Below are positions 44,911-55,600 of a stretch of 64,000 nt of DNA, one piece after another. Within the stretch, counting starts at the first letter, position 1. Every line of letters begins with the position of its first letter. Origin of the DNA: Astrocystis sublimbata. Lineage: Eukaryota; Ascomycota; Sordariomycetes; Xylariales; Xylariaceae. A program made the translations under genes and the position numbers. The notes under the pieces are model-generated. The model searched no databases. It saw nothing but the letters and a program-made list of their open reading frames with translations, and had not been told where the DNA came from. The DNA lies in contig JAJNNY010000030.1 of assembly GCA_022453515.1 (NCBI GenBank), positions 1 through 64,000 of the forward strand, given 5' to 3'.

Positions 44911-45899
44911 ATGACCGCTACCAACGGCAACCCAAGCTCCTCGCCGATCCCATGGCACAAGAAACGGGCAAGCGTTCGGAGTATGTCCGCGCGCAGCATC
45001 CTTATCCCATTGACTCTCGTTCTCAACGCTTTATCCCTAGCTCTATTCATGGTCGTCGACACGGGAATACCCGTCAGCGGGGACCCGACCCTACATCTCT
45101 TCAGTTTCACTGACCCTGATATGATTTACGACAAAGGCCACCCGATCCTGCGGGTCGGGACGCTCGGGTACTGCTTCGACTTGACGGCCCGGGGCTCACA
45201 GTAAGTGCCGCCGCACCCTGTCCTGTCGTCACCATCACAGCAAAGCTGGTGTACGCGAATGATAATCATTGTGCGCTAACACGTAGATAATATAATCATA
45301 GCTCCCTTCCCTCAGATAGGATCCCAGAGACACCGATGTGCTTCCACGGAACAACATACCCCAACGCCGTCCTGACGACATACTTCGGCTCCTTTTCTCT
45401 TGACAGTGTATATCATACGCTGTCCCGCCTCACCCCCGCCATCTCAGCCCTCCACCCGCTCGCCACAGCACTCGTCTTCCTCGTTCTCCTCGCCGTCGCA
45501 TTGCCGTGCTTCATACCCCCAATCTTCGCCGTCGCGCTCGCAAGGATCGTCGAAGATCAGCTCGGCAACTCGTACCATTTCAGCTATGGCACGGCGATCT
45601 GGCTGCTTCTGGCCGGCGCCGTCAGCGTCTGGGTGGGCGCGGCGCTGCTGACGGCGGGGTGGTGGTTGCGACGTCAGAAAGTCTCAGCAGAGGACGAGGG
45701 TGCTGTAAAAGCGAGCTCGACGCATGTCGGAGAGTTGCATAGCGATGAGGTCAGAGACGAGCTTTGGGAAGGGGCAAACGGCCATAGACATGAGTTGTCG
45801 AATACCGATGGGCGGAAGCAAGGGCGGGTGGAGGTGGTGTCGGGGGCGGAGGAGCGGCATGAGCTGGACGATACGCTGGGGAGGATTACAGTCCCGTAA
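44911..45899 (+). CDS. SUR7/PalI (Rim9)-like four-helix membrane protein
   Basis: 289 aa from two exons (44911-45200, 45320-45899; donor GTAAGT, acceptor GATAG). Helix 1 is ILIPLTLVLNALSLALFMVV. An outer loop follows with the conserved LRVGTLGYCFDL and a second cysteine in ETPMCFHG. Then come LVFLVLLAVALPCFIPPIF and a last helix AIWLLLAGAVSVWVGAALL. An acidic, hydrophilic cytosolic tail of about 85 residues ends the protein. This is the layout of the SUR7/PalI family: eisosome-associated or pH-signalling membrane proteins. Which of the two is not decided by the sequence. Confidence 0.8.
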
Positions 45900-45999
45900 C
45901 AATTGAATCTGTGCATGCTCGATTTAGCGCCCAGAATCACCACTTTTGCTAGTAAATTCAACCCACTTATTTAAAATAAAAAATAATAAAATATAACTA

Positions 46000-46033
46000 A
46001 CGTTATCCACAAGCCATTGTTGCACTTTTTAAC
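46000..46033 (+). repeat. left terminal inverted repeat of the pogo element
   Basis: Pairs with 47046-47079 with three mismatches, all T here against C in the partner. Confidence 0.85.
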
Positions 46034-47045
46034 CACTTCAAACTTTCTATATTAATTTATAAATATCTTACTAACCACAATATAACATGTCAATCTAGTG
46101 AAGCCAATCTATAGCTAGCGATCTAAACTAAATATCGCGACCCTTATTTTTCTTTTCGGAAGCTTGCTAAGATCTTCCATGTTTGTAACCGTACCTTTAA
46201 GTAACGCTTCGAAGGCTACTAACCAAGGCATATTATAAACCAAAGATCGCGAAAACTCGATATGTCTAAAGAGGACACGATTGCCAGACGCGTAATTGAG
46301 CTAGATTCGCGAGCGTTTCTACCCCGGCTTCGATACGTTGAAAAAATGGCTAATATCCTCCGACGCGTCTGACACGCGGCACCTGTGGGCAAGAACTGGG
46401 CCTCGAACTTCGTACGACGACGACCTAACCTCCGGACGCGTTTAAATCGTCGAATTGATTATTAGCGAGCTTTTAACAAAGATCCTGCAAGTTATTACGC
46501 GTGGTTTATACTTATAGCTAATATAATCGCGAAATACGGTATTATAGTTAAGGATATCTATAATTTTAACGAGTTAGGGTTTCTAATAGGTATAATTATA
46601 ACCGGAATAGCTATAACAAGCTTAGAAAGATATAAAAAACCTAGGTAGGCCTAGCAAGGAGGTAGAGAATGGGTTATATATATAAGGTCGCCCTTTTATA
46701 CCGAAAAAACAAAAAACCTCGCGAAACTAACCATATGTTTAACAAATATCGCAGAACAAAAAACAAATAACTAATATATAAAGGACCTCTTACTATAAAA
46801 GATTCTTAAGTTTTATAGGAATTAAAAAGCGATAAGGATATTAAATCGGTAGTCTAAGGTAAAAGTAGTTGTTCTATAAAGAGGGCTTGTAGCGGTCTGT
46901 AATATTGTGGCATATGCGGCAATACCGGGCATAATACGCAAACATGTCAAGTAGAAGTAGAAACCTCTAAAGAAGACGATTCTAATTGATTTGAACTATT
47001 TTAACTTTGTTATTGTTGTGTTTTTAATAATAGCGCAAAATAGAT

Positions 47046-47079
47046 GTTGAAAAGTGCGACAATGGCTTGTGGATGACGT
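47046..47079 (-). repeat. right terminal inverted repeat of the pogo element
   Basis: Reverse complement of 46000-46033 with three C/T differences. Followed by the TA target duplication. Confidence 0.85.
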
Positions 47080-47464
47080 TATAATAAAATATAAAGCCTA
47101 AAGTATAGAATGTACGATTTTAATTAAACTCAATTTTCATGACTGTTGAATGGTAGGCGATTGAAATAGTAGCATTCTATATTTCACCTAATTTTGGTGA
47201 AGCACCAAGGCACGGTTTCATTTGGTAGGTGGGTGTAAGGTATGAGGATAGACTAATCTGCTATATTGACCATCTACATAAAAACCTGTATAGACTGCCC
47301 ATATTGTTTGGAATCTGCTTCTATGGAACCTGTTGAGAAGAAGTCTAAGACAGGTTGATTGTAGACGACATAGACTGTGTCACAGTTCACACTGCTGTTA
47401 GTCCAGTAAATAACTATTATTGCACAAGGAAAAAAGACTCTCCTTCTACTACTTCGAGTAGGAA
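47080..47464. other. intergenic, no gene seen
   Basis: AT-rich spacer between the pogo element and the 3' end of the F-box gene. Nothing recognised. Confidence 0.4.
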
Positions 47465-48909
47465 CTAGTATATATACCCTGTTAGTAGCGGTTGGAGGGC
47501 TATTTCGTAACGGGCTGCTGACGAACTGTGACAGACTAAAATACCTAAGTACGAGCGACAGCGTATTTGATTGTAAGCGCCCCTTTCAATTCGGCAGCAA
47601 AGCGCATCCAGCAGCTTGGTTTGATAAGGTAAAGGCGACATCACACTTCCGGGGCGGCCAACAAAGTCAAAAGATCGTAGTTGGGATTGCTGGCCGATCC
47701 TTTCCCATGTCACACACATGTCAGACGGAGTCATGGCCAGCATGTTTGGCAAGCATAGCGCTTCAAGCTGAATGCCCGGGGCTCCCAACACTTGTTTCAG
47801 AATGGGCGCAGTAGTCCTACTACCAGAATCGAACCTCAGTTGTCGCAACAACTTGCAACTGCTGATCCAGTTCACGATCAATGCTGTTACATCCTCGTTC
47901 AACACATCGCGTTCAAAACCCCGATTGATGATAAGGCTCTCCAAGGAAGTACAGCTAGAGAGAAGAGGGACGTGTTGGATGCAATGCAATAGATCTTTTG
48001 GGATGCGAAGATGTTTGAGGGAATCTGCATGGCTACTAGTGAGAGCTTCCAAAAGTTTCACGCTGAGATTTGTAGAGGTAGAGACATCAAAGTGGAACAT
48101 CAATTCGAAACATTGAAGGCTGTGTGGACGAAGAGCGAGCAAGAAGGCGGCGATATCTCTTGCGGTCTTGTTGCCATCCCATTGGTAGATAACCAGATGG
48201 GAAAATCGAGGGCAAAACTCATTCATAGTATTAGCAACCTCCGAGGTTAAGAGGGATCCTCCCCCTAGCTTTAAGCATCTGAGAGCTCCGAGATGCTTAA
48301 TCCAGCCCAGGAAAACGTCCCGCGAGAGCTCGAAGGACGGTATCTCCAGCTCAGTCAAAACCATAGTTCCATCGGTGATAGCATGTCTTTGGATAGAATG
48401 GACAATGGAGTCCACGTACGGGCGTAGGGTATTGGCGCGATTCCACCATTTGTTCATGGTGGAAGTAAAAAGCGCCTTGGGCTGCTTCCCAAGGATGTCC
48501 GCCATTGGACTTTCGAAGAAATCTTGCTTGAGCACGGCCTCGTTGGAGATGTTTGTTAGACATCCAAAGAGGCTGCCTAGGGACAGGCTTTGAATGAATA
48601 CACAATAGGGGTAAAGTGTGGCCTCGCGGCTGGACAAGAGAATGGATCGCCATATGTGGATGTTATGGATCTTGCAGTCAAAAATGGAATGCCCTGGTTT
48701 CAGCATCCTATCGGGGCTGTTAGTATTAATTGTAGAGACTGGATTCTTGGACGAGCGACTACTAACCCATACAGTTGTTGTAGTGCAATAGGAGCAAGTG
48801 CCCGACTTGTCAATGAACACTGAAAAAGAGCGCAGAACTCCCAATCGAGTTGAAGCCACTGGAATATCAATAGCATGATCTCGAGCGGAAGTTTTGGCGG
48901 TGTGTCCAT
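47465..48909 (-). CDS. F-box domain protein
   Basis: 464 aa from two exons (48909-48767, 48716-47465). The 50-bp intron has donor GTTAGT and ends TACTAACAG. The N-terminus is an F-box-like motif: PKLPLEIMLLIFQWLQ, CSLTSRALAPIALQQLYG. It would bind Skp1 and make the protein a substrate adaptor of an SCF ubiquitin ligase. The rest has leucine-rich, repeat-like stretches (LRCLKLGGGSLL; SLKHLRIPKDLL; SLESLIINRGFE; LEALCLPNML), as in fungal F-box/LRR-like proteins. The substrate is unknown. The frame is intact in spite of the transposon fragment 385 bp downstream. Confidence 0.85.
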
Positions 48910-50015
48910 TTTGGAATGGAACCTGGCGGAATTATGGAATTACGCAAGGCTGGTCGATTTGTATAATGCCCGATGAACCGTGGTATAGGTAAGCAATGCG
49001 TTATCAGCAAAATTATCAGAGATTGAACGATGGTTTCTCTAGGACAAGCTGTGGAAAGGAGAAAAGTACGTAGGGGAAAGAAAGAGGAAAGGATGGGAGA
49101 GGGGTTACAAGCGTTCAGAGTAATTATTTGTTTCGAACGTTCTGCTTGGAAAAAGAAAACGCCACAAAAACCCCTGCCCTCTCTAGTATTTCATGTATGC
49201 AAACCCTTAAGCTATCTAAGAACACGCGGTGTGAATGAAAGATGATCCCGCCACACTCTTATATACCAAGCTACCTTCTATCAACCATATCCCACAAACC
49301 TAACTTTGAGAAAAGATCAGCTGAAAAACAATCAGCTGGTGCGCTACTTTTGGACTTTCTACTAATGCAATTTTTATTAGAATATATATATTGCTGTTCC
49401 AGTTATCACGGTTCAAATGTAGGGCATCATTTGAGTGTTGAGATGGTAGTTTTCACACATGCGTGCGGGGCTTATGTTGAGAACAGTCCAGCAGGTCCTA
49501 CTTAGGTGGATTCGTACTGTATACACACTGTCATCTAGAAAGTGACAACTTCTTGTACCCCGCGGCGCGTAGCATGGAACGCGCCTTCCCGGCCAGGGCT
49601 CGTCAACGACGCGTCGCCTGTGCTACTAGGTACCTAGGTACATACACTAACTCTGGATGACGCAGGGGTCTATGATAGGTTAGGTGCTAAGGACGGCAGC
49701 GACCTACAGCTTTTAATTGGCTTGGCACAGCTTCATTTCTATTACCTGGCTTGCCTGGTGCACCACACCAACATCTTGATGTGTCATTTATGGATTAAGT
49801 CCTACAAATAACAGGTGTGTGGATGCTCACAATGAACATGCCAATAGCACTTCATGGCGTATCTAGTTTGCATACAAGCACCCTGAGGAAATCCCCATGT
49901 CTTATGTCCACAGGACGGACTCAATCGAAAATCAACTGAAACATCCGTCCACTATCACTCTCAACCAGACAGACAAGACAGTCAACGATCTTCCGTACAT
50001 GCCCAAGTGAGCCTC
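48910..50015. other. intergenic, no gene seen
   Basis: Divergent promoter region between the F-box gene (-) and Rad9 (+). Short ORFs at 49030-49245 and 49242-49505 have no features. CTAGGTACCTAGGTA occurs near 49626-49640. Confidence 0.4.
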
Positions 50016-51686
50016 ATGGCTGTGTTGAAGTTCACTTTGAGCGAGGATGGCGTCGGCGTTCTACGGGATGCCCTGACCTGCCTCGGCAAATTCAGTGATG
50101 AAATATCCCTCGAAGCCAAGAAAGACAGGGTGCGTTGTGATACCTCATGCTATCTATCTGCCCATCTGCCTGTCTGCCCATCTTCCCTTGCTGAAACGTT
50201 TACTGCGCTTCGAAGCTGGTCTTGACGGCCCTCAACACGTCCAAGTCCGCATACGCCTCCGTTGCATTTGCCACGAACCGCTTCTTCTCCAAGTACCACT
50301 ACGCCGGCAGCGCGCAAAACCGCGATAAGTTCTTCTGCAAGCTCTACAACCGGGTAAGCCAATCATCACCATGGCCGGGCGTCCCGTGTTCGCTAGACTA
50401 TTCTACATACTTATAGAAACCGCCCTAGACACTGCTTCCTCTCTTTCGGAATCGCAGCGGCGACCCTCTGCATGACAGGGAGAAGGACACTACCATTGAG
50501 CGCTGCGATGTCATCGTTACCGACGAGCCGGGGAAGAAGAGCAGGTTTGTTGCAAAGATCGTCTTCCGGAATGGTGAGTTCCGCATCCAGAGCCCAGTGC
50601 TGCAGTCAAACTCATATCCCTCGAGGCATAACCACCAAGTACCGCTTGCCATTCGAGGCCAGCCCACCAGTGCATGCGAAGTTCGATAAGACTGAGGCTG
50701 TGAACAACTGGTCCATTTCACCGCGAACCCTGCGCCAACTAGTTGACCATTTTGGTCCCGGTATTGATTACCTCGATATTCACGCCGAAGAGGATGTTGT
50801 GAACTTCACATGTTTCACCGAGAAGGCTGCGAACGGAGACGGTAAGATCCATCACCCAGAGGTCCGATTGGATGCTAACACAGTTGGAATGCCAGAGGTC
50901 TTGAAGAAGCCACTGCAAACATCCGTTGCTGTAGCACGAGACGAGTTCGACAGCTTCGACGTCGGTGAAGATAATCTTCACATTGTCATCAGTGTGAAGG
51001 ACTTCCGAGCTATCATCCAGCACGCATCCATTCTGGGAACTGATGTGGCAGCTAATTACTCAGCACCAGCTCGACCGATGCAACTCAGATATGAGGGCGA
51101 CGGAATCAAGTGCGAGTTTCTGCTTATGACTGTCGGGGAACGCGGAACATCTGGCGAGAAGACAAAGAAGCCTCGGGCTAACGCCAAAGGCGCTGCCGGG
51201 CCACAACTCGAGGCAACAGCTATAAGAGCCGTCTCCCACGCATCTACGCCAGCACCCAAAGCAACTACCAAACCATCACAGGCTCGGTCCAATCCAATCC
51301 CCTCATTGAGACCGCCGATAGAACGTCCTTCGCAGCGTCCGCCCCCGGCTACCTTGGAATCAGAGTCCCTGTTCGTTCCGCAGGATAACGACGATCAATG
51401 GGAACCAGTGAATGTGGATGGGGAGGACGAGGAGGAAGAAAACGCGCGCTTGGGCTGGGACACCAGTGGTGATTTCGTGCGTAGTCCCCACTGCGATCCA
51501 TGCGAGGTTTGCCGTTCGACTAACATGAGCCAGACCACTGCATCCATGAATATGCGCACCGTTATGGGAAACCAGCAAGGCGACCCTCAGACTACGACGA
51601 ATAATGCGTCCGATTTCGATATGACGCAACTAGAGCCGACGCAGCGTCTTTCTCAGGTTCGCAAATTTGGTCTTTTCGGCGACTAG
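50016..51686 (+). CDS. rad9: DNA-damage checkpoint protein Rad9 (9-1-1 clamp subunit)
   Basis: 485 aa from four exons: 50016-50129, 50216-50353, 50429-50573 and 50626-51686. The spliced N-terminus MAVLKFTLSEDGVGVLRDAL, LGKFSDEISLEAKKDR, LVLTALNTSKSAYASVAF, and RCDVIVTDEPGKKSRF follow the Rad9 PCNA-like domain. The C-terminal 200 residues are disordered and rich in Ser/Pro, with an acidic patch (EDEEEENARL) and MTQLEPTQRLSQVRKFGLFG at the end. That end is the usual phosphorylated tail that recruits checkpoint partners. With Rad1 and Hus1 it forms the clamp loaded at damaged DNA. A GTG codon 9 bp upstream extends the frame, but ATG at 50016 is the conserved start. It is convergent with the RCC1 gene, 119 bp apart. 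Confidence 0.93.
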
Positions 51687-51805
51687 GGTAAATCGTGAGA
51701 TATTCATGTATCCATGATGGAGTATGTCTGCTCGTCTGGTAGATGTGTCGGTACGACACGGCGGATCCATGCGCCTGTCATTGATCTTGGTCTTGGGCAT
51801 CATGA

Positions 51806-52903
51806 TCATAGAAAGACGCCATCCGTCATGATATTCACCCAACTCGTCGCACAACCCGCGCCAATCGCTGTTATGCTCGATCCTTCAGGTAGATTCTTCA
51901 ACGAAGCAAGCACGTTCCAGCGGCCTCTGACATCCCCGAATTTGCCATCGGTGTGCGGACCGCAATTGCCGTGTTCACCCCAGCCCCAGGCCAGTACATC
52001 ACCGCTTTCTGTCAAGGCTACGACATGCTCACTCCCAGCTGCAATGTGCGTGATTTCTGGGACGCCAGGAGGAGGCAGTTGGCCATGGTCATCTCGTCCC
52101 CATGCTTCGATTGTACCGTCTCGTTTGAGTATGTAGATACTTCCCCAGCTTGCCGTTATAGCTTTCCAACTAGGTACCTCAATGGGTGCTGAGCTTTTCA
52201 GGTTCCATTTGTCGGCCCCGAGTACCAGGATCCTTCCATCTCCAGGTTCTGCAACTAGACAGGTAGTAAATTGACAACAGACAGCCCCAGCTACCTTGAA
52301 TGGAATGTTTCTAAATCTGTGGGGTTTCGTGACCGAGCTGCTTACGTTGCTCCCATCCTCGGACTGACCTAGCTGTCCCTTCCTCCCATTGCCCCAACCG
52401 TAGACATCACCATTGTCCAGAACAACAACGACGTGCCGAAACCCAGCGGCAAGGTTCGCCACTGCCGTGCCGGGTGGTGGAAAGTCTGGCACGAGGACGG
52501 GCGCTTCCCCCGCGCCCTCTGTGGAACCACAGCTATAGACCCTCGAAGCTCGGCCATCTATGTCCCCAACCACTATGGTTGTGGTATCCCATGTGCAGGC
52601 CACATGAATGACGTGATCCAAGCCAGAGGAGCTTGACATGCAGAGTTGCCGGAATATAGGAACATCATCCCCATCTTGGTCGTTGACGATCCCGCAGCAG
52701 CCTGGGGTATGGTCACTGCTCCAGTATGCCTTGCCTGATGCCGTGACGAGGATTGTATGGTTACCACCGGCTGCCACCTGCGTGATGGGGTCATCGTGGG
52801 GAGCCTGGCCGAACTTGACTTGTTTTGGGACAGATACATCTTCCTTGTGGCCCAGACCTAATTGACCGGAGCCGTTTGAACCAAGTGCAAAAAGACCATC
52901 CAT
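51806..52903 (-). CDS. ats1: RCC1-repeat protein, Ats1/Kti13-like
   Basis: A single-exon gene of 365 aa with repeated RCC1 blades: LFALGSNGSGQLGLGH, ITQVAAGGNHTILVT, VYGWGNGRKGQLGQ, EAWGRDDHGQLPPPG, ITHIAAGSEHVVALT and VLAWGWGEHGNCGPH. Together these make a seven-bladed propeller. The length and the start at MDGLFALGSNG match the short stand-alone Ats1/Kti13 group rather than the nuclear exchange factor RCC1. That group works with diphthamide and tRNA-wobble modification factors in yeast. Some blades in the middle are degenerate (AYWSSDHTPGCCG), as usual for the group. Confidence 0.85.
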   Translation of the reverse strand: MDGLFALGSNGSGQLGLGHKEDVSVPKQVKFGQAPHDDPITQVAAGGNHTILVTASGKAYWSSDHTPGCCGIVNDQDGDDVPIFRQLCMSSSSGLDHVIHVACTWDTTTIVVGDIDGRASRVYSCGSTEGAGEAPVLVPDFPPPGTAVANLAAGFRHVVVVLDNGDVYGWGNGRKGQLGQSEDGSNVSSSVTKPHRFRNIPFKVAGAVCCQFTTCLVAEPGDGRILVLGADKWNLKSSAPIEVPSWKAITASWGSIYILKRDGTIEAWGRDDHGQLPPPGVPEITHIAAGSEHVVALTESGDVLAWGWGEHGNCGPHTDGKFGDVRGRWNVLASLKNLPEGSSITAIGAGCATSWVNIMTDGVFL

Positions 52904-53325
52904 GATGCCCTATTTAGTCCCAAGCAGGCCAAACAGAAAGATGCTCGTCACGATATTGTGTACAAGTAAGTACGTAGATACATTGATAGGCTGGCTTGGC
53001 TGCTTGAAGCCACAGGGCGACAAGTGGGGGCATGGTGGTTGTGGCTTGTTCTCCAACTCAATCTACTCATTTGCGCCACAAGGAACCAGATTTTCTCCGA
53101 CGCCGACCGATCTAGTTTAGCTCTCAATGAAATGAGCCCCACCAAAGCTTTTCCGCGCTTAAAAAGATTTACCTTCCTCAACTCGCATCCTGTTTTCCCT
53201 TCAACACCATCACGAAGCTCTTTCCTCTCCGCCATTCCGTCCCATCCACAGGAGAACTTGGAGCGGTGCACTCGCTGCTAACAGGCAGAGGTTTGACGAC
53301 GTAATCCAGCTAGTTGCAGGCCAAG
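52904..53325. other. divergent promoter region, Ats1-like / prephenate dehydrogenase
   Basis: No gene. The short bidirectional spacer ends in CCAAGATGG at the dehydrogenase start. Confidence 0.45.
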
Positions 53326-55224
53326 ATGGCGTCGACCGCCACGTCTAGTGTCCCGCCCGGGATGGAAGATTTCATCGTCGGCATCATCGGTATGGGCGAC
53401 ATGGGAAAGATGTACGCCCGGAGGCTCAGTGATGCCGGGTGGAAGTAAGCATTTCTTTTCACACTATGGCCGTCAGGCCAGCTGAGCCTCCACCATCCTA
53501 TCTGGTACGTTCCTCTCTCCATCGCTGGTCTCCCGGCTTTCTTGCACCCGACCTCCCTTGCAATGATGACTTGAGTGCATTTGGCTCGAGCATTGCCCTC
53601 AGCCTGCTGGATCGACCATTCTGGTCCCCGGCTCGGCGGTTGGCTTTCCATGATGTTAATTCTCAGCTACCTTAATTTTTTTCGTCTGAAGCATACAACC
53701 ACATACCACTCTGCCTCCTCACCTCTGTGGTCAACTGAGATACTAATGATCTCGCAATAGGTTTATCATATTTGTAGAATGTGAATACGATTCGTCTGCC
53801 GATGTACTAACGTGAATGCTGGCAGAGTCAAGGCTTGTGATAGAGAGGAACAGTACGAGGATCTATGTAAACAATTTTCAGACAGGGTGAATACCAGTAG
53901 CTACAACATCACACAGCGAATCCATGCTGAGAATCATTCAGACCAATATACAAATACTGCGAAATGGCCACCTGGTGTCGAGGGCGAGTGACTACATCAT
54001 CTACAGCGTAGAAGCTGCGAATATCGCCCGCATAGTAGCTCAGTATGGTCCATGTATGCGTTTTGATGACCTTGCTAGCTGCTCCGCGTCTCGACATTAT
54101 TGACCAAGTATACAACAGCAACGAAGCAGAACGCCATCGTGGGTGGCCAGACATCGTGCAAGGATCCTGAGATCAAGGCGTTCGAGGATCACCTACCCCA
54201 AGATGTGGACATTGTGTCGTGCCATTCGCTCCACGGCCCGAGGGTCGACACCAAAGATCAACCTCTGGTATTGACTTAACTCTCTTCTCACCTCTGCGTG
54301 CACAACGCCACTAACAAACGCCATCACAAGGTCTTGATCAAGCACCGCGCTTCCGATGCCTCATTCCGAAAGGTCGAAACCGTGCTCAGCTGCCTGGAGG
54401 CAAAACACGTGTACCTCACCGCGCACGAACACGACCGCATCACCGCCGACACCCAGGCCGTGACCCACGCGGCCTTCCTCAGCATGGGCAAGGCGTGGCA
54501 CTCGTCGCGGCAGTTCCCGTGGGAAGGGGCGCGCTACGTGGGCGGCATCGAGAACGTCAAGATCAACCTGACGATGCGCATCTACAGCCAGAAATGGCAC
54601 GTGTACGCCGGGCTCGCGATCCTGAACCCCGAGGCCCGCAAGCAGATCAACCAGTACGCCAAGTCGGTGACGGAGCTGTACAAGCTGATGCTCGGCGGCC
54701 ACGCGGAGGAGCTGCGCGCGCGCGTGCTGGCGGCCAAAGAGAAAGTGTTCGGCTCCGACGACGACCACAACAAGTGGGCGGGCGCCGGCAAGCCGCTGCT
54801 GCGCGACGCCGTGCTGGACCGCTTCAGCATCGGCACGCGCGCCGCGAACCTGGCGCCCCTGCCCAACAACCACCTCTCCCTCCTGGCCATGGTCGACTGC
54901 TGGAGCGCGCTCGGCACCGTGCCGTACGACCACATGATCTGCAGCACGCCGCTCTTCCGCCTGTGGCTGGGCGTCACGGAGAACCTGTTCCGCAGCCCGG
55001 CGCGGCTCGACGAGGCGCTGCGCGTCGCGGTCGAGGACAACACCTTCCGCAGCGAGGACCTCGAGTTCACCTTTGCGGCGCGCGGGTGGGCCGAGTGTGT
55101 TGGGCTCGGCCACTTCGAGACGTGGAAGGAGCGCTTCGTGGAGACGCAGCGGTTCTTCGAGCCCAGGTTCGCGGACGCTATTGAGGTTGGGAATGCGATG
55201 GTTAAGACGATTATGGAGAGTTAG
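53326..55224 (+). CDS. TYR1: prephenate dehydrogenase (NADP+), tyrosine biosynthesis
   Basis: 444 aa from five exons: 53326-53444, 53826-53886, 53942-54053, 54119-54267 and 54331-55224, all joining in frame. The Rossmann motif is IVGIIGMGDMGKMYARRL. RASDYIIYSVEAANIARIV, AIVGGQTSCKDPEIKAFE and IVSCHSLHGP (catalytic His region) follow. The large last exon is the helical dimer domain (VTHAAFLSMGKAWH, WEGARYVGGIENVK). The product converts prephenate to 4-hydroxyphenylpyruvate in the cytosol. The length is close to yeast Tyr1, with no ACT domain. The first intron (380 bp) is unusually long for this window. Confidence 0.95.
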
Positions 55225-55600
55225 GGTTGATTCGATGAATTGGTACATATGGGGTTTGTTCTTCGGTCTGTTTGATATGATTTTTAGGATTGATCGCATT
55301 GGTTTTCTATAGATCCAGCTGGGCATCTATGGTGCCAGCTTGGACGCAATTCTAATACGTGCAGAGTTTTATCCAATGGCCACGCTTGGGATTGCTGTGA
55401 ACGTCTGTACTTAGCAGATGTGAGATGGTTTCACGGTGATATCATGCTGGCAACACTTTGGTCTGATTTTGTCATCGTGGTGACATGACCATACCCGATG
55501 AAGCGTCAAGTTCTCCGGCCACTTGGCTGGTTCTCAAGCCATGCGCTACGATACAACAACTGGGGGTATATTGCAGGTCGCTAAATATTTGTTAGATTGA
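55225..55600. other. convergent 3' spacer
   Basis: Between the ends of TYR1 (+) and the FAD oxidoreductase (-). No gene seen. Confidence 0.4.

Larger units (their letters stand above)
46000..47079 (+). mobile_element. internally deleted Fot1/pogo-family DNA transposon, decayed
   Basis: 1080 bp between TA dinucleotides (45998-45999 and 47080-47081). Terminal inverted repeats of about 34 bp begin ACGTTATCCACAAGCC and ACGTCATCCACAAGCC; their three differences are all T for C. Inside, translation around 46300-46640 gives the pogo transposase N-terminus with several stops: LDSR-F-PRL, GKNWASNFVRRRP, AKYGI, and DIYNFNELGF (normally NFDETGF). The middle of the DDE domain is missing. Near 46915-46995 the C-terminal zinc knuckle reappears as CGNTGHNTQTCQ and ends in TGA. 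So it is a deletion derivative that could once have been mobilised in trans, later mutated by C-to-T changes. Confidence 0.88.

Noticed and set aside
54361..55326. 321-aa minus-strand ORF opposite the prephenate dehydrogenase
   Set aside because: Shadow of a GC-rich exon; compositionally odd and without domain, while the plus frame is a clear enzyme.
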